A DNA stretch of 64,000 nt from RGIG8700 sp045648505 (GTDB taxonomy: Bacteria > Bacillota > Clostridia > RGIG6154). The stretch is from assembly GCA_045648505.1 (NCBI GenBank), contig JAZROD010000056.1, forward strand, positions 1 to 64,000. The letters run 5' to 3'. Positions 26,378-34,658 of the stretch are shown in pieces (position 1 is the stretch's first letter; every line of letters starts with the position of its first letter). Position numbers and translations under genes: made by a program. The notes under the pieces were generated by a model. It saw nothing but the letters and a program-made list of their open reading frames with translations, was not told the DNA's origin and did not search any database.

Positions 26378-26944
26378 ATGGTAATAGGAATAACAGGCGG
26401 AAGCGGTGGCGGAAAGACTACGGTTTCTGAAGAATTTAAAAAAGCAGGTTTTAAAATAATTGATGCAGACAAAGTTGCACATAAGGTTATGGGCAAGGGA
26501 ACAGATTGTCTTAAAGAGGTTATAGAAGCCTTTTCGGATGAATATCTTAAAGAAGACGGTGAGCTTGACAGAAAGAAGCTTGGCGCTCTTGTGTTTAATT
26601 CGCCCGAAAAACTGAAGCTTTTAAACCTGATAACCCATAAACATATTGTAAAAGAAATAGAAAAACAGATAGAAGAAAAAACTGTAATTGATGCTATTGG
26701 TCTTTTTGATACAGACCTGTATAAGCTTTGTGACAGTACAATTTTTGTGCTTTGCCCTGAAGAAATCAGAATCGAAAGGATTATGGCAAGAGAGGGTATA
26801 AGCAGAGAGTATGCATCAAGCAGAATAAAAGCACAGAAAAGTGATGAATATTTTAAAGAAAAAGCAGACTTTATTATCATAAACGATGGTAAAGAGGACA
26901 TAAAAAATCAATTGAAAGGGATTTACGGTGAAGAAATATTTTAA
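26378..26944 (+). CDS. coaE: Dephospho-CoA kinase
   Basis: The 188-aa protein has the P-loop GITGGSGGGKTT at its N-terminus, the IDADKVAHKVM segment and the LxDTDLYKL and CPEEIRIERIMAREGIS lid motifs of CoaE. It phosphorylates the 3'-OH of dephospho-CoA, the last step of CoA synthesis, in the cytoplasm. The ribosome site GGGAG is 5 bases upstream. It overlaps the next gene by 17 bp. Confidence 0.93.
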   Translation: MVIGITGGSGGGKTTVSEEFKKAGFKIIDADKVAHKVMGKGTDCLKEVIEAFSDEYLKEDGELDRKKLGALVFNSPEKLKLLNLITHKHIVKEIEKQIEEKTVIDAIGLFDTDLYKLCDSTIFVLCPEEIRIERIMAREGISREYASSRIKAQKSDEYFKEKADFIIINDGKEDIKNQLKGIYGEEIF

Positions 26945-27467
26945 AAGTCTTATATTGGTAATATTGATAATTTTATTATCAGTACTTATAGTGAAGAGAT
27001 TATTTCCGGTAAAATACGGAGAGTATATAGATTCATATTGTCAGGAATATGGTGTGGATAAAAGCCTTGTGCTTGCAATAATCAAAGCAGAAAGCGGATT
27101 TGATGAAAATGCACAATCTCAGGCAGGTGCAAAGGGTCTTATGCAGCTTACTGAAGAAACTGCACTATGGTGCGGTGAAAGAATGGGACTTTCTTTAATG
27201 ACAGACGACATTAAAAAGCCTGAAACAAATATCAGACTGGGAATATGGTATTTAAGCTATCTGAAAAAAGCAACTGCTTCTGAAGATATTGCCATTATTT
27301 CATATAATGCAGGCATCAATAAAGTCAAAGAATGGATAGACGGAAAAGTTATTGATGAAAAGAAGGTCGATTTTGATAAGATACCTTATGAAGAAACAAA
27401 AAATTATATCAAAAAGGTGCATCTTTACAAACAAATTTACAGTATTTTATATAACATAACCCCTTGA
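26928..27467 (+). CDS. Membrane-anchored lytic transglycosylase (SLT domain)
   Basis: The 179-aa product starts at GTG 26928 after AAAGGG, inside the end of coaE. Residues about 8-27 form a single N-terminal membrane anchor. The rest is a Slt70-type goose-lysozyme-like domain with the catalytic glutamate in IIKAESGFD, the GAKGLMQL motif and the YNAG motif. It cleaves the MurNAc-GlcNAc bond of peptidoglycan outside the cell. The pairing with coaE is common in Clostridia (known context). Confidence 0.92.
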   Translation: MKKYFKSLILVILIILLSVLIVKRLFPVKYGEYIDSYCQEYGVDKSLVLAIIKAESGFDENAQSQAGAKGLMQLTEETALWCGERMGLSLMTDDIKKPETNIRLGIWYLSYLKKATASEDIAIISYNAGINKVKEWIDGKVIDEKKVDFDKIPYEETKNYIKKVHLYKQIYSILYNITP

Positions 27468-27510
27468 CAAATGGGTGTGTTTGATGTTAACATTAGAATG
27501 TTAATTTTGA
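27464..27510 (+). promoter_or_regulatory. Promoter/operator region of the deoR-type regulator
   Basis: TTGACA is at 27464-27469. Downstream are TGTTAACA and two direct ATGTTAA repeats (27484-27490 and 27498-27504) about one helical turn apart, a plausible DeoR-family operator. No clean -10 is visible at 17 bases, which would fit a regulated promoter. Confidence 0.5.
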
Positions 27511-27528
27511 ACAAAACGGAGAAGTAGT

Positions 27529-28293
27529 ATGAATAACAAAGAAAGAAGAGAGCATATATGCTCATATATAGAATCTAAAGGAGAAGCAACTATTGCAGAG
27601 CTTTCAAATCTTTATCCAGAAATTTCTGCAATGACTTTAAGACGCGACCTTAATTATCTTGAAGAAGAACACAAGATAATAAGAACAAGAGGCGGTGCAA
27701 AAGCGGTATCTTTTATAACCGATAACATCAACGAAGAAAAGTTCTTAAAGCAAAAGCTTGTTCACATAGAAGAGAAAAATATAATCGCAAAAAAGGCGGT
27801 TCAGTATATAATGCCGGGAAGGTCAATCTTCCTTGATGCAGGGTCAACAATGATGTGTCTTGCAAAAATAATGCCGGATGAAAGATATTATGTGTTCACA
27901 TCGGCACCTAATGTTGCAATGGAGGTTATGTATTCAACATCTTCTGTTGTGCATTTAACAGGTGGCGAAATGAACAGAGATAATCTTGCAGTTGCAGGTG
28001 CAGGCGCAGTTGATTTTATGAAAAATATCAATATTGATATTGCCTTTATAACAGTACCCGGATTTTCATTAAGCAATGGTTTTTCCTGCGGAAATGTTAA
28101 TGATTGTCAGCTTAAAAAAGCAATTGTTGAAAGAGCCGAAAAGGTTATCGTTTTAATGGACAGTTCAAAAGTTGGTATCAATATGCCATATACTTATGCA
28201 AGGCTTGCGGATATTGATATTTTAATAAGTGACGGTAAGCTTCCTGACGAGTTTGTTAAAGAGGCACAGAAAAATAATGTTACAATAATTTAA
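27529..28293 (+). CDS. DeoR/GlpR family transcriptional regulator
   Basis: The 254-aa protein has an N-terminal DeoR winged helix (residues 1-57, MTLRRDLNYLEEEHKIIRTRGGA is the recognition helix and wing) and a DeoRC sugar-phosphate sensor domain (about 75-230, with FLDAGSTM and VMEVMYS...LTGGE). Such proteins repress sugar catabolic genes until a phosphorylated sugar binds. It is first in a tight unit with a GH78-like protein (10 bp gap) and an M18 peptidase (13 bp gap), so those genes or carbohydrate genes elsewhere are likely targets. Confidence 0.9.
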   Translation: MNNKERREHICSYIESKGEATIAELSNLYPEISAMTLRRDLNYLEEEHKIIRTRGGAKAVSFITDNINEEKFLKQKLVHIEEKNIIAKKAVQYIMPGRSIFLDAGSTMMCLAKIMPDERYYVFTSAPNVAMEVMYSTSSVVHLTGGEMNRDNLAVAGAGAVDFMKNINIDIAFITVPGFSLSNGFSCGNVNDCQLKKAIVERAEKVIVLMDSSKVGINMPYTYARLADIDILISDGKLPDEFVKEAQKNNVTII

Positions 28294-28303
28294 GGAGACA
28301 AAA

Positions 28304-30160
28304 ATGAAAAATAAAGTAATAACAATGCCTTTGTTTGACCCGTTGAATGAATCCCTTAAATACAAATGTATAGCGGTACGAAAAAAACTTGAAATTGCAA
28401 AGAATGTTGTATCATCAAGCATAAGGATTTATTCAAACTGTCTGTATGTGCTTTATGTTAACACACAACCTGTTTTAAGGTCACTTGGCGTAAATGATAC
28501 TGATTTAAGAAAAATTCAGGAGGCTGACATAACAACTTTCACAAGAGACGGCATCAATGCAATATGTGTTATGCTTTACAGCTATACAGATGAAGAGCCT
28601 TTTGTATACATAGACGGAGAAATAGACACAGGAGATGAAAAAATTACAGTTTCAAGTGATGAAAGCTTTAAGATTTCAGTTGTTGAAGCTTATGATGAAA
28701 AAGCACCTAAACTTGCATATTTCAAAAATCCTGTTGAAGTTTTTGATAATTCAAAGTATGAAGAAAATTGGCTTAATTGTGATTTCAATGATGAAAAGTG
28801 GAAAAATGCCACAGTTAAATCAGATGAGTTGTCATTAAGAACAGAAGCAGATAAGCTTTCTTTCACAGAAGAAGAATATGAAGGCAAGCTTATTCTTGCG
28901 GCAGGAGTAGGCAACGAAGCTTCGGATACTTTAGCTGTTCATCAGAGAATCGCAGCTGAAATGAAGGATGTAAAAATGAGCCATGTGTTCGTGATTGGTA
29001 CAAGTTGTGAAATCAAACCACTTGACAAAGGTTCATTCAGCTATATACTTGTTGATTTTGAAAAAGTTGTATCAGGTTTTCTTAAACTTGACATAACAGG
29101 CTATAAGGGTGATATAGTTGATGTTTGTTTTGCAAAGAAGCTTGAAAATGAACGCCCTGTTATAAATTCTGTTGCCCGTTTTATTCTTAAAGATGATGAA
29201 AACATTCTGGAAACAAGATTTTATGACAATACTTTCAGATATGTTCTTCTTGTTTTCAGAAACTATGTGAGAAAAGATGTTTTAAACAAGGTTTCTGCAA
29301 TTCAGAGAACAACATCCTTTGTAAAAGAAATAGAAAATAAAGAACTTTATGAAATTTTAAAGCTGAATGTTAAAGAAAAAATCTGCAAAAATCAGAAACA
29401 GCTTTCATTGAAAGAACAGTATCTTTATACAGAAAATCTTTACAGAGAATATGGTGAAACTACACATCTTAAAAATATTATTTATGATATTGGTTATCAT
29501 CAGTTAAGTGACGGAAGATTTGTTGCAAACTATCCGCATTTTAAAAAGATTTACGATAAAGATTCAATGCTTTTTGTTAATATGCTTGAAAAGTATACTA
29601 TATATTCAGAAGAAACAGAAACCGCAAAAGAATTTTACAACAGAGTTTTATGTTGCCTTAATTATTTTACACAGAAAGAAAATAAATTTGGTGCAATTGA
29701 AGAAGATGGAACAATTTTACTTGATAAAAATCTTTGCTATGTTAAAATGCTTGAAAGTGTTAAAAATCTTGCAGGTGTTTTAAAGCAGAAAGAAACAGTG
29801 GAAGTTCTGAATAAAAAAATCAAGAAGCTGAAAAAATATCTTAAAAAGGAATTTTATAATCAGGATATAAAAGTATTCAGCAGTGAAATAACAAATGGTG
29901 TTAAGAATAATATAATTGATGTTGATGCAAATATTCTTATTCTTGATATGCTTTATAAAAAGGGAAATAAAAAGACTGAAATTATGATGAATAATTTAAC
30001 TGATAAATCTATAGTTTCTGCAGAAGTTATTTCTCTTTCTGAAGACAAAATAACAGAATTTGTATCAGTTTGCAGGAAATTCAAAATGGAGCATTTAATC
30101 AAACCTGAGCTTGAAAAGCATAAAGGTGACAACCTTATTCTTGCAAAGGCATTGATATGA
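28304..30160 (+). CDS. Degenerate alpha-L-rhamnosidase-like (GH78-type) protein
   Basis: The 618-aa protein has the layout of GH78. The N-terminal beta-sandwich modules include a YEENWLNCDFNDEKWKNA strand (about residues 155-170) and a YILVDFEKVVSGFLKLDITGYKGD module, followed by an RYVLLVF segment. A helical barrel starts near residue 350. The canonical catalytic stretch of GH78 (CPQRDE-x-GWTGD type) is not found; the matching place reads NQKQLSLKEQYLYTENLYRE. The protein is also shorter than usual. It may be a non-catalytic binding or sensing protein, or a diverged enzyme. No signal peptide, so cytoplasmic. It sits between a DeoR regulator and a peptidase. Confidence 0.55.
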   Translation: MKNKVITMPLFDPLNESLKYKCIAVRKKLEIAKNVVSSSIRIYSNCLYVLYVNTQPVLRSLGVNDTDLRKIQEADITTFTRDGINAICVMLYSYTDEEPFVYIDGEIDTGDEKITVSSDESFKISVVEAYDEKAPKLAYFKNPVEVFDNSKYEENWLNCDFNDEKWKNATVKSDELSLRTEADKLSFTEEEYEGKLILAAGVGNEASDTLAVHQRIAAEMKDVKMSHVFVIGTSCEIKPLDKGSFSYILVDFEKVVSGFLKLDITGYKGDIVDVCFAKKLENERPVINSVARFILKDDENILETRFYDNTFRYVLLVFRNYVRKDVLNKVSAIQRTTSFVKEIENKELYEILKLNVKEKICKNQKQLSLKEQYLYTENLYREYGETTHLKNIIYDIGYHQLSDGRFVANYPHFKKIYDKDSMLFVNMLEKYTIYSEETETAKEFYNRVLCCLNYFTQKENKFGAIEEDGTILLDKNLCYVKMLESVKNLAGVLKQKETVEVLNKKIKKLKKYLKKEFYNQDIKVFSSEITNGVKNNIIDVDANILILDMLYKKGNKKTEIMMNNLTDKSIVSAEVISLSEDKITEFVSVCRKFKMEHLIKPELEKHKGDNLILAKALI

Positions 30161-30173
30161 AAGGAAGGGCAAA

Positions 30174-31556
30174 ATGGAAGATATTTTATATAAAAGAAAA
30201 AACGGTTATGAAAATATGACCGAAGAACTGAAAAAAGATATTCACAATTTCAATGAAGGATATAAGAACTTTTTATCACTTTGCAAAACAGAGAGAGAAT
30301 GTGCACAGTTCTGTCAGAAAGTTGCAGAAGATAATGGTTTTAAAGCTCTTGACAGCTTTGATAATTTAAAAAGTGGCGATAAGTTTTATGTTATAAACAG
30401 AGGAAGAGCCATTATGATGGGCATTATGGGTAAGAAAAATGTGTGGGAAGGCACAAGAGTTGTTGCGGCACACATTGATTCACCTCGTCTTGACTTAAAA
30501 CAAAATCCACTTTATGAATCAGAAGAACTTGCATTCTTCAAAACTCACTACTATGGTGGTATTAAAAAATATCAGTGGGTTGCTATGCCTCTTGCAATTC
30601 ACGGCGCGGTTATTTTAAAAGGTGGAGAAAAAATTGATATTGTAATCGGTGAAGAAGAAAACGACCCTGTTTTCTGCGTTACAGACCTTCTTCCGCATCT
30701 TGCCGCATCACAGATGGAAAATAAAGGCGGAAAAATTATTGAAGGTGAAAAGCTTAATGTTTTAATCGGAAGCGAAGGTCTTATGGAAGACGAAAAGCTT
30801 TCTGTTAAAAATAACATTATGAAGCTTTTAAATGAAAAATACGGTATCACAGAAAAAGATTTCATAACCGCAGATATTGAGGTTGTTCCTGCATTTAAGG
30901 CTAAAGATGTGGGAATTGACAGAAGTATGGTAGGCTCTTACGGTCAGGATGACAGAGTTTGTGCATATACTGCATTAAAAGCAATTCTTGACACAGAGAT
31001 GCCTGAATACACATCAATCTGCTATCTTGTTGATAAAGAAGAAATCGGTAGCTGCGACTCAACAGGTATGAAATCAAAATTCTTTGAAGATATTTTAGCA
31101 AAGCTTTGCTATAAAACAACTGATAAGTATGCCGATGTTTTAGTTGCAGATGCAAGATTGAACACAATTTGCCTTTCTGCAGATGTAACTGCGGCAGTTG
31201 ACCCTAACTATGACCATGTTAATGAAAAGAAAAACAGTGCTTTCTTTAACAAAGGTATTGCACTTATGAAATATTCAGGTGCAAGAGGTAAAAGCGGAAC
31301 AAACGAAGCAACTGCAGAGCTTGTGAGAAAAATCACAGATATTTTTGATGATAATGATGTTGCATGGCAGACCGCAGAACTTGGTAAGGTTGACGAAGGC
31401 GGCGGTGGAACTGTAGCACAGTATTTTGCAGTTTTAAATATTGATGTTATAGACTGTGGAGTACCGCTTCTTTCAATGCACGCACCATTTGAAATTGCAT
31501 CAAAATATGATGTTTATATGGGATATAAGGCGTATAACGCATTTTATAAAAATTAA
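30174..31556 (+). CDS. M18 family aminopeptidase
   Basis: The 460-aa length and motifs fit ApeA-type M18 enzymes: AAHIDSPRLDLK (zinc ligand H100, D102), the YGGIKKYQWV loop, GSYGQDDRVCAY (metal ligand Asp), DKEEIGS (catalytic Glu), and a C-terminal MHAPFEIASKYD with the last His ligand. It is a cytoplasmic metalloaminopeptidase forming large oligomers and releasing N-terminal residues from peptides. The ribosome site is AAGGAAGG. It is last in the DeoR-GH78-like operon, and a 14-bp hairpin follows. Confidence 0.93.
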   Translation: MEDILYKRKNGYENMTEELKKDIHNFNEGYKNFLSLCKTERECAQFCQKVAEDNGFKALDSFDNLKSGDKFYVINRGRAIMMGIMGKKNVWEGTRVVAAHIDSPRLDLKQNPLYESEELAFFKTHYYGGIKKYQWVAMPLAIHGAVILKGGEKIDIVIGEEENDPVFCVTDLLPHLAASQMENKGGKIIEGEKLNVLIGSEGLMEDEKLSVKNNIMKLLNEKYGITEKDFITADIEVVPAFKAKDVGIDRSMVGSYGQDDRVCAYTALKAILDTEMPEYTSICYLVDKEEIGSCDSTGMKSKFFEDILAKLCYKTTDKYADVLVADARLNTICLSADVTAAVDPNYDHVNEKKNSAFFNKGIALMKYSGARGKSGTNEATAELVRKITDIFDDNDVAWQTAELGKVDEGGGGTVAQYFAVLNIDVIDCGVPLLSMHAPFEIASKYDVYMGYKAYNAFYKN

Positions 31557-31566
31557 ATAGCAACAA

Positions 31567-31598
31567 AAATGTCGCTTTTTATTTAAAAAGCGACATTT
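31567..31598. terminator. Hairpin after the M18 gene
   Basis: A 14-bp perfect stem AAATGTCGCTTTTT/AAAAAGCGACATTT with loop ATTT. There is no T run after it, so it may stop transcription weakly or stabilise the mRNA 3' end. Confidence 0.6.
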
Positions 31599-31603
31599 GA
31601 GTA

Positions 31604-31632
31604 TTGTTTATAATTTGCAGAAATTATATAAT
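31604..31632 (+). promoter_or_regulatory. Promoter of the GH63-like gene
   Basis: TTGTTT (31604-31609) and TATAAT (31627-31632) are 17 bases apart, 23 bases before the ATG. Confidence 0.7.
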
Positions 31633-31654
31633 AAAATAAAAAAGGCAGGATAAT

Positions 31655-33298
31655 ATGAAAGATTACTTAAATGCAGATAGCTATGAATTGACTTCAAACT
31701 CTGTTGAATTTGAAACAGAGGACAAGGAACTTAAGTTCATATATGATGAAGCAGAAAAATTGCTGAAAGAGAATATAAAGTATTTTAATGATTTCAAGGT
31801 TATAATTGAAGGCTCGAAGTATAACGGCGTATGGCTTGAAACTCAGCCTCTTGGTGGAGAAATGTATGCTAAAAGAGACCTTCAGGTAGCCCTTAACAAC
31901 ATTCTCATTTTTATGAAATATCAGCGCCGTGACGGAAGATATCCTGGTATGATAGTAAATTCCGGAAATTGGTGGGACGGAATGAGATGTATATATGATT
32001 GGATGCAGGGATGTTTTTTACCATATCCTGCTCTTAAAATGTACTATCATATCGGTGAGAATAAAGACTATCTTAAAGAATTGTATGCTTCTCTTAAAGC
32101 TTTTGATGAATATCTCTGGAAAGAAAGAGACAGCGATAACGACGGATGTCTTGAAAGCTGGTGTGTATGGGACACAGGGGAGGACAACTGCACAAAGCAT
32201 ATTCTTGCAGGAATGCCAATGTGTGACTTTGGACCGTGGGGAAGCTCAACTGCACCAAAGAATACTAAAAAAGGCTGGTTTCCGCACGAGTCAGCAGAAT
32301 ATATGTCATATTCTTATGCAATGAGAAAAACTCTTGCAAAAATATCCGAAATTCTTGAAAACGACGAATGCTTTGAATGGGAAAGAAAAGCAAAACAGGT
32401 TCAGGACAGATTTAAAGAATATCTCTGGGATGATGAAAAGAAATACTCTTTTGACAGAGATTGCAACAACGAAAAAATGGAAATTATGCTTGGCTCTGAA
32501 ATTATCAAGTGTATGTACGGCGGAATTTATACACAGGAAATGGCGGATGAATTTATTAAAAAGCATCTTTTAAATCCTGAAGAGTTCTGGACACCGTTCC
32601 CACTTCCTTCAATTGCGGTAAACGATAAGTATTTCCACGCAAACAAAGAGTATTCAAACTGTGCAAAAGAAGTTTATGAAATTCTTGGTGAAGAATCAGA
32701 TATTGATGATAACAGCTGGTCAGGACCAGTTGAAGGACTTACATATCAGAGAAGCATAGAGGCTATGCTTAACTATAATCACCATGCAGAAACTGTGTTA
32801 ATCGGTGAAAAACTTATTGAACTTATTAAGAAAAATAAAATTTTCCCACAACAGTTCAATCCATTCACAGGCGAAACCTGTAAAAATCCGCCAAACGGTT
32901 ATGGACCTATGGTGTTTGCATTCCTTGATTATGTGAGCATTATATCAGGTGTTAATGTTTCTTATAATGAAATATATTTCAGCTTTGCAAAAAAAGAGAA
33001 ATTTTCATACACTCAGAATATAAGAGGCAAAAAGCTTACTCTTGAAAGTGATGGGGAATTTGCGAAAGCTTATGTAAACGGGGAAGAGAAATTCTCATTT
33101 AAAAACGGAATAAGAGTTAAAACAGATATGGATGGTAATATTTTATCTGTTTATGCAATAGCACCTACTTCAGTTTCAGCAGAAATTGTTATTAAAAATG
33201 AGAAATATACATTTGATATAAATCCAAATGAAGAATTTCAGTTTAACTCAAAAGGATTTAAACTTACAAATAAAGTTCCTTTTGACTATAACTGTTGA
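31655..33298 (+). CDS. Glycoside hydrolase, GH63/GH37-like (alpha/alpha)6 barrel
   Basis: This 547-aa protein has no signal peptide. The central helical barrel shows clan-GH-G-like landmarks: an RDLQVALNNILIFMKYQ-RRDGRYPG entry, a D-x-DGCLESW-x-WDTGEDNCTK segment (matching the W-x-SGMDN region of GH63 and mannosylglycerate-hydrolase-like enzymes), SGPVEGLTYQRSIEAM, and a late NPFTGE...GYGPMVFAFLDY. The last ~100 residues are beta-rich. It would hydrolyse an alpha-linked oligosaccharide in the cytoplasm. The substrate is unknown, and family assignment by eye is moderate. It has its own promoter; the next transcript starts just after it. Confidence 0.65.
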   Translation: MKDYLNADSYELTSNSVEFETEDKELKFIYDEAEKLLKENIKYFNDFKVIIEGSKYNGVWLETQPLGGEMYAKRDLQVALNNILIFMKYQRRDGRYPGMIVNSGNWWDGMRCIYDWMQGCFLPYPALKMYYHIGENKDYLKELYASLKAFDEYLWKERDSDNDGCLESWCVWDTGEDNCTKHILAGMPMCDFGPWGSSTAPKNTKKGWFPHESAEYMSYSYAMRKTLAKISEILENDECFEWERKAKQVQDRFKEYLWDDEKKYSFDRDCNNEKMEIMLGSEIIKCMYGGIYTQEMADEFIKKHLLNPEEFWTPFPLPSIAVNDKYFHANKEYSNCAKEVYEILGEESDIDDNSWSGPVEGLTYQRSIEAMLNYNHHAETVLIGEKLIELIKKNKIFPQQFNPFTGETCKNPPNGYGPMVFAFLDYVSIISGVNVSYNEIYFSFAKKEKFSYTQNIRGKKLTLESDGEFAKAYVNGEEKFSFKNGIRVKTDMDGNILSVYAIAPTSVSAEIVIKNEKYTFDINPNEEFQFNSKGFKLTNKVPFDYNC

Positions 33299-33304
33299 AT
33301 TTGC

Positions 33305-33333
33305 TTGACAAATGTATGTTAAAATGTTATAAT
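33305..33333 (+). promoter_or_regulatory. Promoter of pheST
   Basis: Perfect TTGACA (33305-33310) and TATAAT (33328-33333), 17-base spacer, seven bases after the stop of the preceding gene. Confidence 0.92.
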
Positions 33334-33339
33334 TTACAA

Positions 33340-33590
33340 AGTTTAATAGAAGGCTATGAAAATGTGTAAGTAGTATGCGGAAAACTTTATCAAGAGAGAA
33401 AGCATCACCGGCTGTAAGTGCTTTTATAAAGACCGTATGTGAATTTCAGCATGGGAGCTGCCTGTGAAAAGCAATTGGCGTTAAACAGGATGCAGATGTG
33501 CAATAAACATCAAAAAGTGCAGGCAGATTTGCCTGAATTAGGGTGGTACCGCGAGCAAACTCGTCCCTTTGGACTTGTTTGCTCTTATTT
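33340..33590 (+). promoter_or_regulatory. T-box leader, phenylalanine (TTC) specifier
   Basis: Stem I shows AGTAGT on the 5' side and GAA-T-TTC-A on the 3' side, with the specifier TTC at 33445-33447 (Phe), matching the pheST genes downstream. The T-box motif TGGTACCGCG is at 33544-33553, followed by the terminator. Uncharged tRNA-Phe should switch the leader to read-through. Confidence 0.95.
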
Positions 33591-33592
33591 TT
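33553..33592 (+). terminator. pheS T-box terminator
   Basis: GAGCAAAC/GTTTGCTC outer stem with GTCC/GGAC inner stem and CTTT loop, then TTATTTTTTT. Confidence 0.9.
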
Positions 33593-33610
33593 TTATTGGA
33601 GGTAAATAAA

Positions 33611-34645
33611 ATGGAAGAAAAAATCAAACTTCTTACACAAGAACTTGAAGAAATTCTCTCTAAAGATATAACAAGAGAAGAATACAAGGCTGTAAGAGAA
33701 AAATATTTAAGTAAAAAAGGCGGTTCAATTCCTGCCTTAATGACAGAGCTTAAAAACTATGCTCCTGAAGAAAGACCTTTAATTGGTAAAGTAATCAACG
33801 AGTTTAAAAATAAGGCAGAAGCTCTTTTTGATCAGGTTGAAGAAAAATTGAAAAATGCAGAACTTGCAGCTAAAAATGCTTCAGAGACAGTTGATGTAAC
33901 ACTCCCTGCATCTAAAAATGAAACAGGTGCACTTCACCCTGTAACACTTGTTAAAAGTGAAATCATTTCAATTTTTCAGGGTATGGGATTTGAAGTGTTT
34001 GAAGGCCCTGAAATTGAAACAGATTATTATAACTTTACTGCTCTTAATGTTCCTGAAGACCATCCTGCAAGAGCAGAACAGGATACATTCTACATTAACG
34101 AAAAAATCCTTTTAAGAACACAGACATCACCGGGACAGATAAGAGTTATGGAAAACAAAAAGCCTCCTATCAAGGTTTTAAGCCCGGGCAGAGTTTTCCG
34201 TTCAGACTACGACGCAACACATTCACCAATGTTCCACCAGATGGAAGGACTTGTTGTTGATAAAAATATTTCTGTTTGCGACCTTTATGGTATGCTTGAC
34301 CTTCTTGCTAAAAAGATTTTCTCAAGCGATACAAAAACAAGACTCCGTCCTTCATTCTTCCCATTTACAGAACCAAGCGTTGAAGTTGATGTTACTTGCT
34401 GTGAATGTGGTGGAAGCGGTTGTAAACTTTGCAAAGGCACAGGTTGGATTGAAGTTTTAGGCGGTGGTATTGTAAACAGAGTTGTACTTGAAAACTGCGG
34501 TATTGACCCTGAAGAATATTCAGGTCTTGCCTTTGGTATTGGTATAGACAGAATTGCAATGCTTAAATACGGCATCAATAACATTCACATTTTATTTGAT
34601 AATGACGTAAGAACCTTAAAACAGTTCAAACAGCAGCAGAAGTAA
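33611..34645 (+). CDS. pheS: Phenylalanyl-tRNA synthetase alpha subunit
   Basis: The 344-aa protein starts at ATG 33611, seven bases after GGAGGT; an earlier in-frame ATG lies in the terminator and is rejected. It has an N-terminal coiled coil (residues 1-85), class II motif 2 (RVFRSDYDATHSPMFHQMEG) and motif 3 (GLAFGIGIDRIAML). A C-x2-C-x4-C-x2-C knuckle near residues 262-272 (CECGGSGCKLC) is typical of Bacillota PheS. With PheT it forms the alpha2-beta2 enzyme charging tRNA-Phe. Confidence 0.97.
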   Translation: MEEKIKLLTQELEEILSKDITREEYKAVREKYLSKKGGSIPALMTELKNYAPEERPLIGKVINEFKNKAEALFDQVEEKLKNAELAAKNASETVDVTLPASKNETGALHPVTLVKSEIISIFQGMGFEVFEGPEIETDYYNFTALNVPEDHPARAEQDTFYINEKILLRTQTSPGQIRVMENKKPPIKVLSPGRVFRSDYDATHSPMFHQMEGLVVDKNISVCDLYGMLDLLAKKIFSSDTKTRLRPSFFPFTEPSVEVDVTCCECGGSGCKLCKGTGWIEVLGGGIVNRVVLENCGIDPEEYSGLAFGIGIDRIAMLKYGINNIHILFDNDVRTLKQFKQQQK

Positions 34646-34658
34646 GGAGGGAATTTAA

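Noticed and set aside
31567..31598. Attachment site or IS end for the 14-bp inverted repeat after the M18 gene
   Set aside because: No transposase or direct repeats nearby; it behaves like a 3'-end hairpin.
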